A stretch of 64,000 bases of DNA from Sipunculus nudus (GCA_026874595.1 CM049306.1:76567642-76631641); one strand, 5' to 3'. Shown: positions 11,270 through 23,700, counted from the first letter of the stretch. Notes: generated from the letters alone by a model not told the origin. Numbers and translations are program-made.

Positions 11270-11414
11270 GAATAATTAAAGGTTTATCACGATAGCTCCA
11301 GAGTCTTAATAACTGTTGCATTTGATTGCCATGATTCTTTGCATGCATATGGATCATGAAGTGTTTCATCAGTACCTTTTGCAGAAAAATTCCTTTTGTG
11401 AATGTCTTCATAGT

Positions 11415-11460
11415 CGGCTGAGTGTCTTGACCCATGGGTCAGTTGTTTTAATATATATGC
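11415..11460 (+). repeat. TGACCCATGGGTCA repeat, copy 1
   Basis: GGCTGAGTGTCTTGACCC continues into GGGTCAGTTGTTTTA. The 14-bp core at 11428-11441 is a perfect palindrome. Related copies lie at 12262-12310 on the same strand, and in the opposite orientation at about 35403-35435 and 56640-56675. Confidence 0.55.
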
Positions 11461-11579
11461 AAGTTTGCACAAAATACCACATACTTGGTCTCTTACAATC
11501 TAAATTTAAACAAAACAACATGTACATTCTTGGCTCCAAATTTTGTCATCCCATATCCCAAATTTTTTATTTAACAAAA

Positions 11580-12261
11580 AAAATCATTTAAAGATTAATT
11601 GTCTTACAGACTTTCCTATAGTTAATACCTGACACATGGATTGCCTTACAATTTGATATCATTTTGATTATTGAATATCTTTTTCTTCTATATGAGACTA
11701 GTGTTGCCAATATTTTGATTAATTTTTGCACAAAATTACTGGTAAATTAAAGACCAACAACTGAGCAACTATATATTTGCATTGCATCTGAATGTCAAGT
11801 CTGATGGTAATCATCATTACTGAATTTCACTTACTTTCACATATTTCACCAAAAGCAGCTTTTTAGATAAAAGGCAGATGATCATATATCATCATTTTCA
11901 AATATTATGTATATTTTATCGTCTTAAGATGAGATTTAATTGACTAATCACAAAAGTCATGTACTTTGTTGTCCTTCAGCAATAATTCTAGTTTAATTGT
12001 TACGTAATTTCCATTATTTGAACAATAATAAAAAAACTCAGACTATAATAAAAGGGCAGTCAGTGCTATATTTATATTTATGTACTTCGCAGGTATGGTT
12101 TAAAGACCAATCAATAATATTATTTACTCTTAGGTGTCTGGTTTGACATCTGGCTTTATCATATTCTATAACAATTTCTTCTTTTTCAGCACAGCCTATC
12201 CAATATCCAACAAAACTGCAGTTTGAAATACAAAAATAAAAATTTCCATATCAATCTAGGA
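11580..12261. other. Noncoding stretch
   Basis: AT-rich sequence with stops in all frames. No gene or element ends recognised. Confidence 0.5.
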
Positions 12262-12310
12262 AACTGAGCATCATGACCCATGGGTCACATGTTTTTAAAA
12301 TCCATATGTT
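12262..12310 (+). repeat. TGACCCATGGGTCA repeat, copy 2
   Basis: ACTGAGCATCATGACCC continues into GGGTCACATGTTTTTAAAA, matching copy 1. The perfect 14-bp palindrome is at 12274-12287. Confidence 0.55.
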
Positions 12311-12849
12311 TACACAGGGAAATGATTAAACTGAGTGTGTGAACCAAGAAAAATGCCTAGACAGTGGTTAAATGTGAAACGGTTTGCGTTTTTTATCAAA
12401 TTTACATAAATTTGAAAAATGTCTTTTTTTTTATAAGTTTTAAAGATAAATGACTTTGCACATGCCTTAATTGTATATGCTTAAGAATAAATTGGTCAAT
12501 TAAATGTTGAATGCTATAATTCAGCAGTCAATTGAGCATCATATTTTGAAAGCAACACATGTTTATGCACTATCATTTTGTGTTTACATTGCTCCTTCAT
12601 TTGTATAAAAAAAAATGACAACGCTTATAAACAACTTGTTCAGCTGTTAGCAGCCACAGATGTGGCAAGCGACTAAATGTAGGTCAGAGCAACAAAACAG
12701 TTTTTTTATTCAGATTACAGGGCCCACAACATCAACGGCTACTTGTAAATAGTACCAGGCACATCTCCTTGTATTGTCTATTTTTATCTGACCTTGATTC
12801 CAAAAGAGGGGCTGTCAAAGAAGTGATAGGTGATATTTGGTTCAGTCTG

Positions 12850-13045
12850 TGTGAAAGGGGCCTGTTCTCATTCCTAGCATGTTAAATAAACTTCAAATAT
12901 AGTGTTTTCTTGCTAAAATATTATGGTATCTGCCAGTATTTGATTCTAAAACCATTTGCTTACTCCTGCACAGAAGCGGAAATAATCTTGCACCGGGCAT
13001 AATCAGTGGTGCAAAATATAAAAATATAGTGCCGATGCCACCTGA
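12850..13045 (+). repeat. Partial copy of TTAA foldback family
   Basis: AAAGGGGCCTGTTCTC begins a stretch that shares AATATAGTGTTTTCTTG, then GGAAATAATCTTGCACC, CATAATCAGTGGTGCAAAA and TAGTGCCGATGCCAC with the reverse complement of the right arm of 31471-31877. Only one arm is present, so it may be a half-element or a deletion derivative. Confidence 0.55.
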
Positions 13046-13090
13046 TGAATCAAGATATTTTAGCTTCAAATTGTTAGGGCCTTGCTTGAA

Positions 13091-13760
13091 AAGGGATGAT
13101 TGGACACCATATCTTTATAATTACAGGTCTGTCGAAATTCCATTACAGGTCTGTCAGAATTCCAATATGGCCACCAGAGCACAATTGGTGATTTTCTTTC
13201 ATGCGCGGTATCTCAACAAGAACATGCTTGATCTTTCTCATATTCACAGGGATGATTGGTACCTATGATGACTCCATACCTTTATAATAACAGGTCTTGT
13301 TAGAATTCCAGTATGGCCACAAGAGCACAATCAGTGATTTTCTTTTGGGCGCAATATCTGAAGAAGAACATGCTTGATCTTTCTCAAATTCACATAGATG
13401 ATTGGTACCTATAAGAGCTCCTTCTCTTACAAATAACAAACCTGTTTGAATTCCAATATGGCCGCCAGAGCACAATCGGTGATTTTCTTTGTGCGCGGTA
13501 TCTCAACAAGAACATGCTTGATCTTTCTCAAATTGACAGAGATGATTGGTACCTATAAGAGCTCCATCTCTTACAAATTACAAACCTGTTAGAATTCAAA
13601 TATGGCCACCAGAGCACAACTGTTGATTTTCTTTCGCACCCGATATCTCAACAAGGACATGCTTGATCTTTCTCAAATTCACAGGGATCATTAGGGCCTA
13701 TGAGGGCACCAGACCTATCAAATTACCGACCTGTACAGACCTTCAATATGATTTGAACCA
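13091..13760 (+). repeat. Degenerate tandem repeat, about 145 bp x 4.5
   Basis: GATGATTGG or its variant recurs at 13095, 13251, 13397, 13541 and 13686, with periods of 156, 146, 144 and 145 bp. Each unit carries TACAAACCTGT-like words, AATTCCAATATGGCC, CCAGAGCACAA, GATTTTCTTT and AACATGCTTGATCTTTCTC. The first unit is longer because ATTACAGGTCTGTC is duplicated inside it. Short open frames here come from the repeats. Confidence 0.8.
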
Positions 13761-14030
13761 GTAGGATTTTTGTTCCCTCATGCATATTGATATTTATTTA
13801 AACCTGTTTCTGTTTGTCACATAACTTAATAAACTATAACTGTATAAACTAAACTTTTAACCCATATGTAAACCAGCCCAGCACTACCAGAAATTTGGGG
13901 CCCTCTGAGGACCCTTGTCCGACCACATCGAGTTTCTTCTGTATTCCTTCTTTCATCTTTCTTCTCTTTGTTTGTGAGCACTCTCTACAATCAACCTTTG
14001 ACCTTACGGTAAATGTTCTCTGAATAGCTG

Positions 14031-14042
14031 TGACGTCACGTG
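14031..14042. promoter_or_regulatory. Overlapping CRE and E-box, TGACGTCACGTG
   Basis: The palindromic CRE TGACGTCA (14031-14038) overlaps the E-box CACGTG (14037-14042). CACGTG is the site bound by MYC/MAX/MXD and USF dimers. A single 12-bp motif in noncoding DNA with no nearby gene start is weak evidence for function. Confidence 0.3.
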
Positions 14043-14184
14043 AATGGTTTGTGGGTTGTCACCAATGTGCAAGACCTTTGGTCGAAAGTCTTGTTTTACA
14101 AAACAGATATACATGGACTGTGTTTACTGAACATAGATACAACCAAAACAACAAAATAAACAGGAGAATGTGAGATAATAAGGG

Positions 14185-14256
14185 CATATGCTTGGATGGT
14201 TTTGCTGGTAAACTTTGTATTAAGCCAAAATGAACTAATAGTAAGTGAAAATGCAC
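14185..14256 (+). repeat. Dispersed repeat, copy 2
   Basis: Diverged second copy of the sequence at 700-785, sharing GTTTTGC, TTTGTATT, AGCCAAA and AATAGTAA in the same order. No termini seen. Confidence 0.5.
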
Positions 14257-14344
14257 ATATTATTGCAAACGTTTAAGAATTTTTTAACAGTTGCTCTAGG
14301 AGTAATTGGAATACTTTGTCATTATGCAGAAAAACTTGTTTGAC

Positions 14345-15045
14345 CAAATTTTTATAAGCCCATCTATGATAGGATGTATTATGGAATACCAACTGTCTGT
14401 CCGTCCACCATCTAGATGTCTGTCAGTTAACTTTTAGTGTCACCACAGTAACTTACCCAGGCCCTGATGGATTTTCACGAAACTCACCATAACTACTTAC
14501 CAATAGATTATCTTGCCCAACTTCGATTATGGGTGAAATCCATTAATATTTAATAAAGTCACTAGGTTACTTTGTGGTGTCACTGCAATAACTTACGAGG
14601 AATATGATGGGTTTTGAAATATTAATCAAAAAAATATCTCGCCTAAGTTCGATTTCCAGCAAAATCCATGCATATTTAATGAGGTCAGAGGTTACCGCAC
14701 TTTGGAGGAATTGGGGTGACTTGCCAAAAATCCTATGGATTATTATTAAACTCCTTATACATATTTACCAATAGAGTTACTCAGGTCAGTTAAATTCTCA
14801 GCAAAATTCATGCATATTTAATGAGGTCATGCATAGCCTCAGAGGTCACCACATTTTGATGGCACCACCCAGACTTACCAAAAACTTATGGATGTTCATA
14901 AAACTCATGATGAGTATTAATCAATAGTTTCTCACCTGAAATACATTGTCAGCAAATTCACACATATTTTAGAGGTCAGAGGTCACAAAATATAAGCAAC
15001 AGGTGTATTATATGCACCGTTTGCTGTGCTCTTGTTTACTTATGT
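14345..15045 (+). repeat. Dispersed repeat with about four internal units
   Basis: It begins TTTTTATAAGCCCATCTATG with GTATTATGGAATACC and the CTGTCTGTCCGTCC word. About four imperfect units of about 165 bp follow, each with GTGTCAC, AATAACTTAC, ATGGATTTTCA-like, TTACCAATAGA, TCAGCAAAATCCATGC, ATATTTAATGAGGTCA and GAGGTCAC words. It ends GGTGTATTATATGCACCG then TGTGCTCTTG. The family recurs with fewer units at 10205 and 23935. Confidence 0.75.
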
Positions 15046-15419
15046 AAAGGAATCTTCAGGGGCAGGATCCAGTATACATTAATTTAAGCTTGTGACCAGC
15101 AGGAAAGTGACCTCAACCAATGAATATGTACAATCCTTGCCCATTTATTCTTTTTGAAGTGGGTGTATGTCTGTCTGTTTGTTTGTGTTTGCTTGAGCTC
15201 ATGTTACTAGTCAAAATACAGGTAACTGCTGATATTTATCATAATCAACACATGGGGGCTACTGTTTAAAGATCAGGCCTTGAGGATTGATCAGGAGACC
15301 TGTCACATGGTTTAATGTCTCAGTACCAGTGCAGTGTCTAAATACTTATTTATATGCTTAATATTATATACTAAGTATAATACTTATACTGATATACTAT
15401 TTATATACTTAAATAGCAG

Positions 15420-16345
15420 AAAAACCTTGTGAGCGGGATAACTCAAAAAATATTTCACTGATCTTTTTCAAACTTTACATTTGTATAGATATAGGTAAGG
15501 GGACGAAGCCTATTTAAAATGGGGTCAGGACCTATGCTAGGAGAGTCACCTTGACCTTGAATAGGTCCATAATTGCTGAAAATAACACAAATTCTTAAAT
15601 ATCTCAAGTAAGCTTGCATGGACTGGTCCAAAAATCAAGGTGACCGAAGATCTTGGATTGCCTTGTGATATACCAGAAACTGGTGGTGCCACCCATTATC
15701 CTTTTCTTGTTTTTGCGCCTTTTAATACCCCTATAATTGCCACTTGACAGTGTACTGTAAGCATTATAAGTCAATAACTAATGGACAGATTTCTTTCATA
15801 TTATGCACATGTAGAGAGATGGGTTATGGGATGAGGTCTATTTACATTTGGGTCATGACCTTTACCATGAATGTGGCCTTGACCTTAAATATGTCCATAT
15901 TTGGTGAAAATCCCACACCTCGTTTGATATCTCCAGTGTTGATAGCCATATGGATTTCAAACGTGACTTATGTATGGCCCACCACTAAAGTAAGAACCCT
16001 ATAGGTTCTAGGGTCCTAAGGTCAAGGTCACTGGACTCGCATCTTAAAAGATACTGTGGATGCATTTTAAGCCAAACTTTCATCCCAGGTCTTCCATCTT
16101 GAATATATAGCTCACTTGCCAATAGTGGATGATCCATATCAATTTTGGGGTCACAAGGTCAAAGGTCAAGGCCACAGGAGCTATCTGTCAAAAAAATTAG
16201 TTTCTGGAAGATATTGCTTTTATTGATGTATTGATTTCAAACTTGACTCATATATGTCCCATTGAAAAAGCAAGACCCCAATTGATTTTGGGGTCATGAG
16301 GTCAAAGATCAAGGTCACAGGGGCCTATTCTTAAAGGGGGGGGGC
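15420..16345 (+). repeat. Degenerate repeat rich in AGGTCA and GACCTT
   Basis: Several imperfect copies of a unit contain TTTCAAACTTGACT, GGTCCATA, GGGTCATGAGGTCAAAG and CAAGGTCAC. Examples are CCTTGACCTTGAATAGG at 15549, GGTCAAGGTCACTGG at 16020, AGGTCAAAGGTCAAGG at 16154 and ATCAAGGTCACAGGGG at 16307. The copies are of uneven length. There is no coding capacity; an 86-codon open stretch at 15744-16004 falls wholly inside the repeat. Confidence 0.6.
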
Positions 16346-16382
16346 GTACTATGTCTGGGGATACTCTGGCTCCAAGAAATGT

Positions 16383-16745
16383 CTAGTTTACCTTGGTGTC
16401 TCAGTATTAGTCTCTTGTCAAACTACTTTTTTTCTAGGAATCTCAGTTCTAGTGCCTTGTCTTACTACTTCTGACTATTATTTACCTTGGTGTCTCAGTA
16501 TTAATCTCTTGTCAAACTACTTTTTCTAGGAATCTCAGTACTAGTTCCTTGTCTTACTACTGTGACTATTATTTACCTTGGTGTCTCAGTATTAGTCCCT
16601 TATCAAACTACTTTTTTCTAGGTGTTTAAGTATAAGTGCCTTGTCTAACTACTTTGATTTATTGTTTGCCTTGGTGTTATAGTAATAGTCCCTTGTCAAT
16701 CTACTTTATCTAGGTGTTTCAATACTAATGCCTTGTTATACTATA
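16383..16745 (+). repeat. Two-tier tandem repeat, about 46 bp and 95 bp
   Basis: ACCTTGGTGTCTCAGTATTA recurs at 16390, 16484 and 16575, and in a weaker form at 16678. Between these lie half-units of the form TCTAGGAATCTCAGTACTAG. Both half-units share the plan TCAGTA, then TAGTC or TAGTGC, then CCTTGTC, then AACTACT, so a monomer of about 46 bp has become a dimer of about 95 bp. Confidence 0.75.
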
Positions 16746-16749
16746 TACA

Positions 16750-19270
16750 TGATCCTTGGCCTAGATTTCGAGGTCACAGATACCCTGATAATATAGAAAT
16801 TTTACAGGTTTAAAAAAAATAACTTCATCTAGTGTGAATGACCTGGTGTATATGTAGGTCTGTTTTTATGACTAGACTTTAATGGAAGATCAATTTAGTA
16901 ACAGTTAAAGTGACAGTTAAATGGCACTTTTTTATTCATTCTCCTGCCGTGAGTTCTGGATAATGGCTAGATAGCATGTCAACCTTGGTATGCATATGTG
17001 TAATGTACTGTTGTTGACATACATATGGTTGTCCTTTTATGAGATCTGCTGGTTAAAACACAATCATCTCTTGTTCTTAACCTAACTCTGTAAATGCTGG
17101 TAATGTTCATAGGGCAAGCAAGTTACATATACTTTAAAACCATATGATTAAACAACAAGGGCCTGATTATATGAAATAAAACCTGTCATGTTTTCTACTT
17201 CTATATTTAATAATCAGGGCAAGATTAAATCCCCATGCACCAAGTTTGAAGTGTGGCTGCAGCAAAACCATGATGGACAGTCCCTTGTTGATATAATTCA
17301 ATTATTAAAGTTGAATTTTGAATGTAATTTTATCATTTAATCTTAAATCAGTATAAGTCTAAAGCATATGAGCAAACCTAAAAAACTACAGATATTGTCT
17401 TTTAATTGGTATGGTTTAAAATAGCACCCTCTACCCCCCTCCAACACACACTGATCAGTTGATTGACTTTGATGGGTTCTCTTCTAGTATTAAATTTTTA
17501 TTTATCACAAGAACACCATTGTTATAGTCCGTTTCATCCCCTCATGTCCACCTGTTTTTTGCTATGAAAATTTTTATTAGTTACATTTCAAGGGAAACAA
17601 GTATAGTGTACAGGAGAGGAATACAGAACCTAATTTTCAACTAGGTAACTAAATTCCTACCTTATGCCATATTTGAGTTACAGAATTTTCTGAAAATATG
17701 AGAAATCAGTCTACATTTTACAACATATCAGACCCATTTATGGCGGTCAAGGTCATTGGTCACATGCAAAAACTACCTGAACTGACAGCTGCTGATTGGA
17801 AAATCTCCTGTAAACACTCTAAAAAATATAACTAACAAAAACAAAGATGGCTACTTATGGAGGGACACACCATATCTGCCATATCATAATAAAGAGACTA
17901 AAATGTTGTGAAACATAAACGGCAGATTTATTGTAAAATTCTTAATTGCCATATTAGGTTGTCACTTCCATATGTTAGTTTATTGGAAATTTATGAAAAA
18001 TATAAACATTTAAAAAAATTATCAACAAAAAACAGGTGGACAGCATGTGGTGAAACGGACTATAGTATCATGACTCTGTCTGAGATTTATAAGAGGAATG
18101 GCTTTTTTGGTTATATATGTATATATTTGGACTCCTGTATTTCAGAAAATTGAGAGAAAGACAAGATATATACAAGACATACATATATTTAATATCCAGG
18201 ATTTTAGGGAGATAATTTAGCTTTTATCTTTACTTAATCATGGTTAAATGCACAAGCACTATATCCATCTCACTTAGCATTTGATGTATAATGGTTGTAA
18301 GGGGAGGGGGGGGGGGGGGGACTCTTTGAAGATGGTGACTAGTGAGTGAATGAGGGCAACTAGTGTTATCTTTAGTAACAGGGAAGGAAGTATAAACATA
18401 TAAATTTCCTGAAACGTGATGTCTTCTTCCTCCAAAGTGCTCGTTTTTTCTGGAGCTTGCTTGATCCAGGGCTATACATTTACACTCGCCCCATCACCTT
18501 TGATGCTTAATACTTACCATAAGGATTACCTGTGGGGGGCCTCAATGCCAATATCATAGTAAACAACAAATCAAATATTTTTTTTCATTGTAATCAGCTA
18601 GAATGGTTGAGGATATTAGGCAAAAAAATAAAAGGTATGGTTCTCAGACACTGCCCACGTCAATTTTTAACCCCTGCATCGAAAAATTTTTATTTTAATT
18701 TTTAGTAGAAACTTTCCAATTTTGAGCTCAAGCTGCTCAGACATTTCTTTCTAGATAATAAATTCATACAATTTTGATAAAATTTCCTTTCTTATGTAGT
18801 GCTTTTACTTGTTTAGCAAAATAAATCTGTTATTATCATGCTTTTCCCTTATCATTTGAAATTTTTATCAAAACTTACAAAAAAATTTAATATAAAAAGA
18901 CCGCCCGCACCCATTGATTTCAGAAAAAAGTGCCTGAGAACATAACCTTATTTTTTTTTGCCTTATACTTTTATTGTGGAAATCATCTTTTTGGAGTTTC
19001 ACACTCTATTTTCATGCTTTGTTTTTTTGTAATTTTAACAAAGACACTACCATGCTGAAAAAGGTGATTCAGACCACCCTTATTATAGAAAATATGTATA
19101 TAAAAAATGTGAATATATATATGACACGCTCCAATGATTAACCAGAGCTGGTTTTAGCATTATTCAAGGAAACTTTACCTCAGTGTTAGCAGTACATAAC
19201 TGAATTAGTCTCAAAATAGATTTTAACTCATTAAGGCTATTTCATTTCAGTAAGTGAAAAATTTATGAAT
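16750..19270. other. Noncoding stretch
   Basis: AT-rich DNA. Short open frames (for example 17908-18153) carry no recognisable domains. It contains a G15 run at 18306-18320. Nothing else could be assigned. Confidence 0.5.
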
Positions 19271-19278
19271 AATAAATA

Positions 19279-19440
19279 TACAATAAAACCAGGCCACCTT
19301 ATTTTAGTGATCACCTCAAAATAACACCACTTTTTCACAGTCCCAATTCATTTTTTGCTCTTTATATCAGAGCTCACTTGGAAAACCACCTTGAAATCAT
19401 GACCACTTTTTGGTGGTCGTAATATTGAAGTTTCACTGTA
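19279..19440. mobile_element. 162-bp TA-flanked MITE, Tc1/mariner-like ends
   Basis: The left end TACAATAAAACC and the right end GTTTCACTGTA are inverted copies (11 of 12 positions allowing transitions), each bounded by TA. The interior has GACCACTTTTTGGTGGTCG, a further hairpin. Ends of the form TACAGTGAAAC with TA targets fit Tc1/mariner-type MITEs. There is no coding capacity. Confidence 0.5.
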
Positions 19441-20456
19441 TTTGATTTTAACAAGTCCCTTGGGCCAGTGCTTTTTTCTGTCAATTTCAAGCCCTGTTCA
19501 TACTTCCAAACCAAGTCTTTTTTTAGAGGCCGGGAAATATCAAGAGAGAAGCCATAATATAAGTGTAAGCCCAAGGACTGGGCTTATGTTTATTATCTTA
19601 AGGTGGTAACAGGATTGCTTTGAGATGGTCCCCAGGTACTGCCTAATCATTGATGACGCTTGGTTACTTTTTTGATGGGGAAGCTGTCAAGGATGGACAA
19701 AACGCCTTTGTTCAGCTTTTCTTTCACCTACGCTGATCTATTTCATGCATCGCAAAGAATGTGTAACCAGAAAAATATAAACAACTCTGTAAATTGCACT
19801 GCTATTCATATCTTTTATATGAGGAGGTTACGGCCTTTTGGTTTTCTGGAGTTTTTTTTTACATGTTGGTGTGCAGTCTGTATCACCAGGGTGCCAAGAG
19901 TTACTGCTCTGGGCATTGACCTCCCTCACGCTGGCTGACTTATTTTCTTTGAATGGCAGTATGCTTCTTTTCCATAACAGTTGAGGTGAATTGTCAAAAC
20001 TTTTATTGCAAGATACCACTGCATGACCTAGAAATAGATTTTAATGAAGTGATGATCAGACAGACATTTCATTTAATGAAATTATGATTTGAATAGATGT
20101 AATACTAAGTTTTGTATGTACTGTTTTTGGCTTGTAGTTTGCAAGGGTTTCATATTTATGATATTTAAAAAGGGGAAATTATCACAAAAATCAAATTTGT
20201 GAATAAGAAATCCACACTTACATGCACAGGTGAAAATTTATCTGTACTTTAGCCTAAGTTAGGTATTATTTGCACCATCCATGCCTGAACCCTTGAAAGT
20301 CTTAAGGCTATAGAGTGATAATACATGTATAAGTTATAAAATATGATTTATGTTAAAGGTCGGTAAATTGAAAATTATAATTTACATTTATTAATTGATC
20401 ATTCATATTGTCTGCTAGTTATAAAATAATTTCCACTTGTTTGATATACCCTTGGG
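19441..20456. other. Noncoding stretch
   Basis: Contains only short open frames that overlap each other on opposite strands (19660-19938 and 19828-20019), with no family resemblance. No feature assigned. Confidence 0.5.
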
Positions 20457-20728
20457 CAGGGCTTGACATTAACTATTAACCGCTTGCCCTGGGCAAGTGA
20501 AAGGTCCAGAAAATAGTGGGAGGGCAACTAAAAGTCACCTCCTACTTGCCTGACTTGGCAAATAGGTCCCACATAAACCTTTATCCAAAGGCCTGAAAAG
20601 GATATTTGTGCTCTTGAATACAGTCAATGATTTCAGAAGGACAAGTAAAAATTCATGTAAGGTAAGTAAAAGCTAGATGTTACTTGCCCAACTAGTCAAG
20701 TTCTTTCAAAAGTTAATGTTAAGCCCTG
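20457..20728. mobile_element. 272-bp MITE with 18-bp TIRs and 5-bp TSD
   Basis: The left terminus CAGGGCTTGACATTAACT and the right terminus AGTTAATGTTAAGCCCTG are inverted repeats with one mismatch in 18. TTGGG lies immediately outside on both sides and looks like a target duplication. The interior contains CTTGCCCTGGGCAAGTG and several TACTTGCC words. No frame encodes a transposase, so it is non-autonomous. A truncated relative lies at 2535-2645. The superfamily is undecided because the 5-bp duplication does not fit typical hAT elements. Confidence 0.8.
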
Positions 20729-23700
20729 TTGGGTCCTTGTTTATTGTTAAGATTTTATACACATTTTATATTAATAATGGATCTACTCTGTTTAGGTTAA
20801 ATACTGTAAGAAAAGATGATGAAAATGGCACCCTCTGTCAAGTGATGCAATGACTGCAGTACAATATACTATAGCTGTTTCATCAGCCAGTCTCCACCTG
20901 TTTTAAATCTGATGTGATATTTCTTTTATAATTTGTCAGAAAATTGTACAAGGAAGAGACAGTATAATATGACATAAGCAATATGATTATTAGATATTTT
21001 AGTTTATATTTATTTGAGATAAAGCTTTATTCTAGGGTGAATTTTTGTTATTTCTGAATCATTTTGACCCAGGCCTATTGTCTGAAAAGTTATATATCCC
21101 CATTATGTGCGGAAAGGGAATTTAGGTTTTTAAAATAAAAATGTTTTTCAATTACTTATCATAATTCTCAGAAAATATACTCCTGTATTTCACCATTTGT
21201 ATTTGTTAGGTAAGATATCAATTATATCCACCACAATGATCACTCAATGGACCTTAAAACTGCCATTAGGTCGTACTGTTGATGACGTACATATATGACA
21301 CTTTTACACCATTTATGGACAAATCATTAGAGAAGTTGGGGCACAGATATCACCAGCCTGGGGGAGACATTTTATCAGGTTTCTTTAGAAAATCTTGAGC
21401 CTCAACAGTGCGTGACTATTTGTAAGTTTAGTTAGGTCAGAAGACCTGGCGATGGATGAAGTGGCTTTGCCAACAACTGGTGCTAGATCTTTATCAGACT
21501 GTTAATATGTTCATACCCTTAAGAAATGCCCAGAGTGTATGTAACATGAACATGCAGTCTACTTACGTTTAGTGTTACAACTGGGTCAGTGTACAACACG
21601 AATTGGGGGAGTACTGCCAGTTTGTATTAGCAACACTGGCATCATATTATGTGATTTTTAAAAGGCTTCTGACCCTGTATGATTTAAATAACCACTTGTA
21701 AAAAAATACAGCAATTAGACATATTCCAGTGACTGATTCAATTTAGACATAATCAGTTGTTTCCCTTTAATTGTCTGTATTGTAAAGGGTCTTACAAGAG
21801 TACAGGAAATGAAATTACCAACTGATGATGACTCCAGGGTAGGGTTAAATGAGAAACAGCAGGGGGAGTAGTACTTTTCAGGATAAAGTTTCAGCACTGC
21901 TAACAGGGAAACAGCCCTTCACCATGTTGAATGACTTTACCCATTCAATGCATTTCTTCCCAGGGGAAAAGTCACAATAAATCTGTAGTCAGATTCACAC
22001 TTTTTGTTTTATGCTGTTCATATTCTTTGTTTAATGCTGTTTTTATTCTTTTATATATATACAGTAAAGTCTTATTTTGCAGAACTAGCTTTTATGAAAT
22101 ATGCTTTTTTTCTTTATGATATATTTTCAATAAAAAAAATAGATTATAAAATTGTAAACAGAAACTATGTGCAAATAAATTTATCTAATTTCTCTTACCA
22201 AGTCAGCAGGCTTAACTATATTAAGCAAGCAAACCTTTCCTTACAGGAAGTTCTCTTATATGGCCACCTCGATTTTACAGATATTTTAGTTGGTCCCATG
22301 AGCATTACACTGAGATCAGTAACATTCATATACTACAGGAAACTCCTGCATTGCATGCTGACATGACCCAGGTGTTGCCAGTGTCACCAACATAGAGGTT
22401 CCATTATACATTTATCTCAGTCCTTTATATATGCACACTGAGGTTTTATATATAGAGTGGAACCTATCTGAAAGACCACTTGTCTGATAAGACTACCTGC
22501 CTATAAAGACCACTCTTGAATAGACCATAAGCATTCACATAGGTAATATATTGCTTTTCTATTAAGCCTACGTGTTAACCAGGAACACTTACTTCACCTT
22601 GAAAATATTTTGAAACCACGCTGCCTTTTTTGTATGGACTAAAACAGATATCACAAGTTGCATGTCATAATTAAGGGTATATACACTGCTAGTCACATAT
22701 GAAAGAAAAAATCATAAGGGAACTATTTGAGTGGTTGAAGTGCTATGCACTTGTGAACGAATTCTTCATTTAAGTGATTGAAAATTGATTGATTTTGCAT
22801 CAAAGATGTCAAGTTGTGAAGTAGTTATGTGTGAGGGAGGAAGGTGTGTGTGAGATGATAACAAGAGCATTGAACATGGCACACATACCTCAGACAAGGT
22901 TTAACAGTAACATTAAGACAAGTATAATCATTTAATAAACATTTCATCTGTACCAGGATTCAAACAACTGCTGCATATCTAGTGAGTACATGCTGTCTCC
23001 ACTGATCCAACCTGTAACATTTCTAGATTTTATGTTCAACTTCAAGTTTAATGTGTGCAGTGATAAGGGAAACTTTTCCTGGAAAAGTATCATGGGTCTT
23101 ATCTCATATGGATCCTTGTCCAAGTTATTCAATCAACAAATGCTGATACAAACATTTAACCTTGATCAGTGGGGCCATGGATCTTAGTCAAGTCCAAACT
23201 TGCATGATATATAAACATATGCTGATGTCAGCATTACTGTATGGATTGTGTACTGAATCCAAATCTAGCACCATGATAAACATAGGCTGACGTAAGCATT
23301 ATGTACATATAAAGCCACACCACTACTCTAGCTGGAAGTTAGGTTTTTTAAAAAAAAGATAAACCAAGATCAATAAAAGTGTAAGTATTTAACCTTAACA
23401 TGTAGCGAGCATTTGATGGATAACCAGGTCATAAGTACAGGACAATAAATATATTACCTAGCTATGTGAGCAGAATACAATTAATGGGTGGCGTGTCGAC
23501 TGAATGAGTGATGCAGGTAATGTTCTGTTATATGGCTCAGGAGGAATTCCCCAGCAGTGACCATTGATTCATATTGTGCATGGGCCGCAGTTGTACCAGA
23601 TATTTTTATGAGACCAAAATAACGAACAAATGCACTTGATTTGATTGATCACCAAACACTTGGCAAATTTAACAATAAACGTGTCATAAAACTAAAAATC

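Noticed and set aside
21815-21865. CTGATGA followed later by GAGAAAC, recalling a hammerhead ribozyme core
   Set aside because: The intervening bases do not form stem II and no stem I/III pairing is visible.
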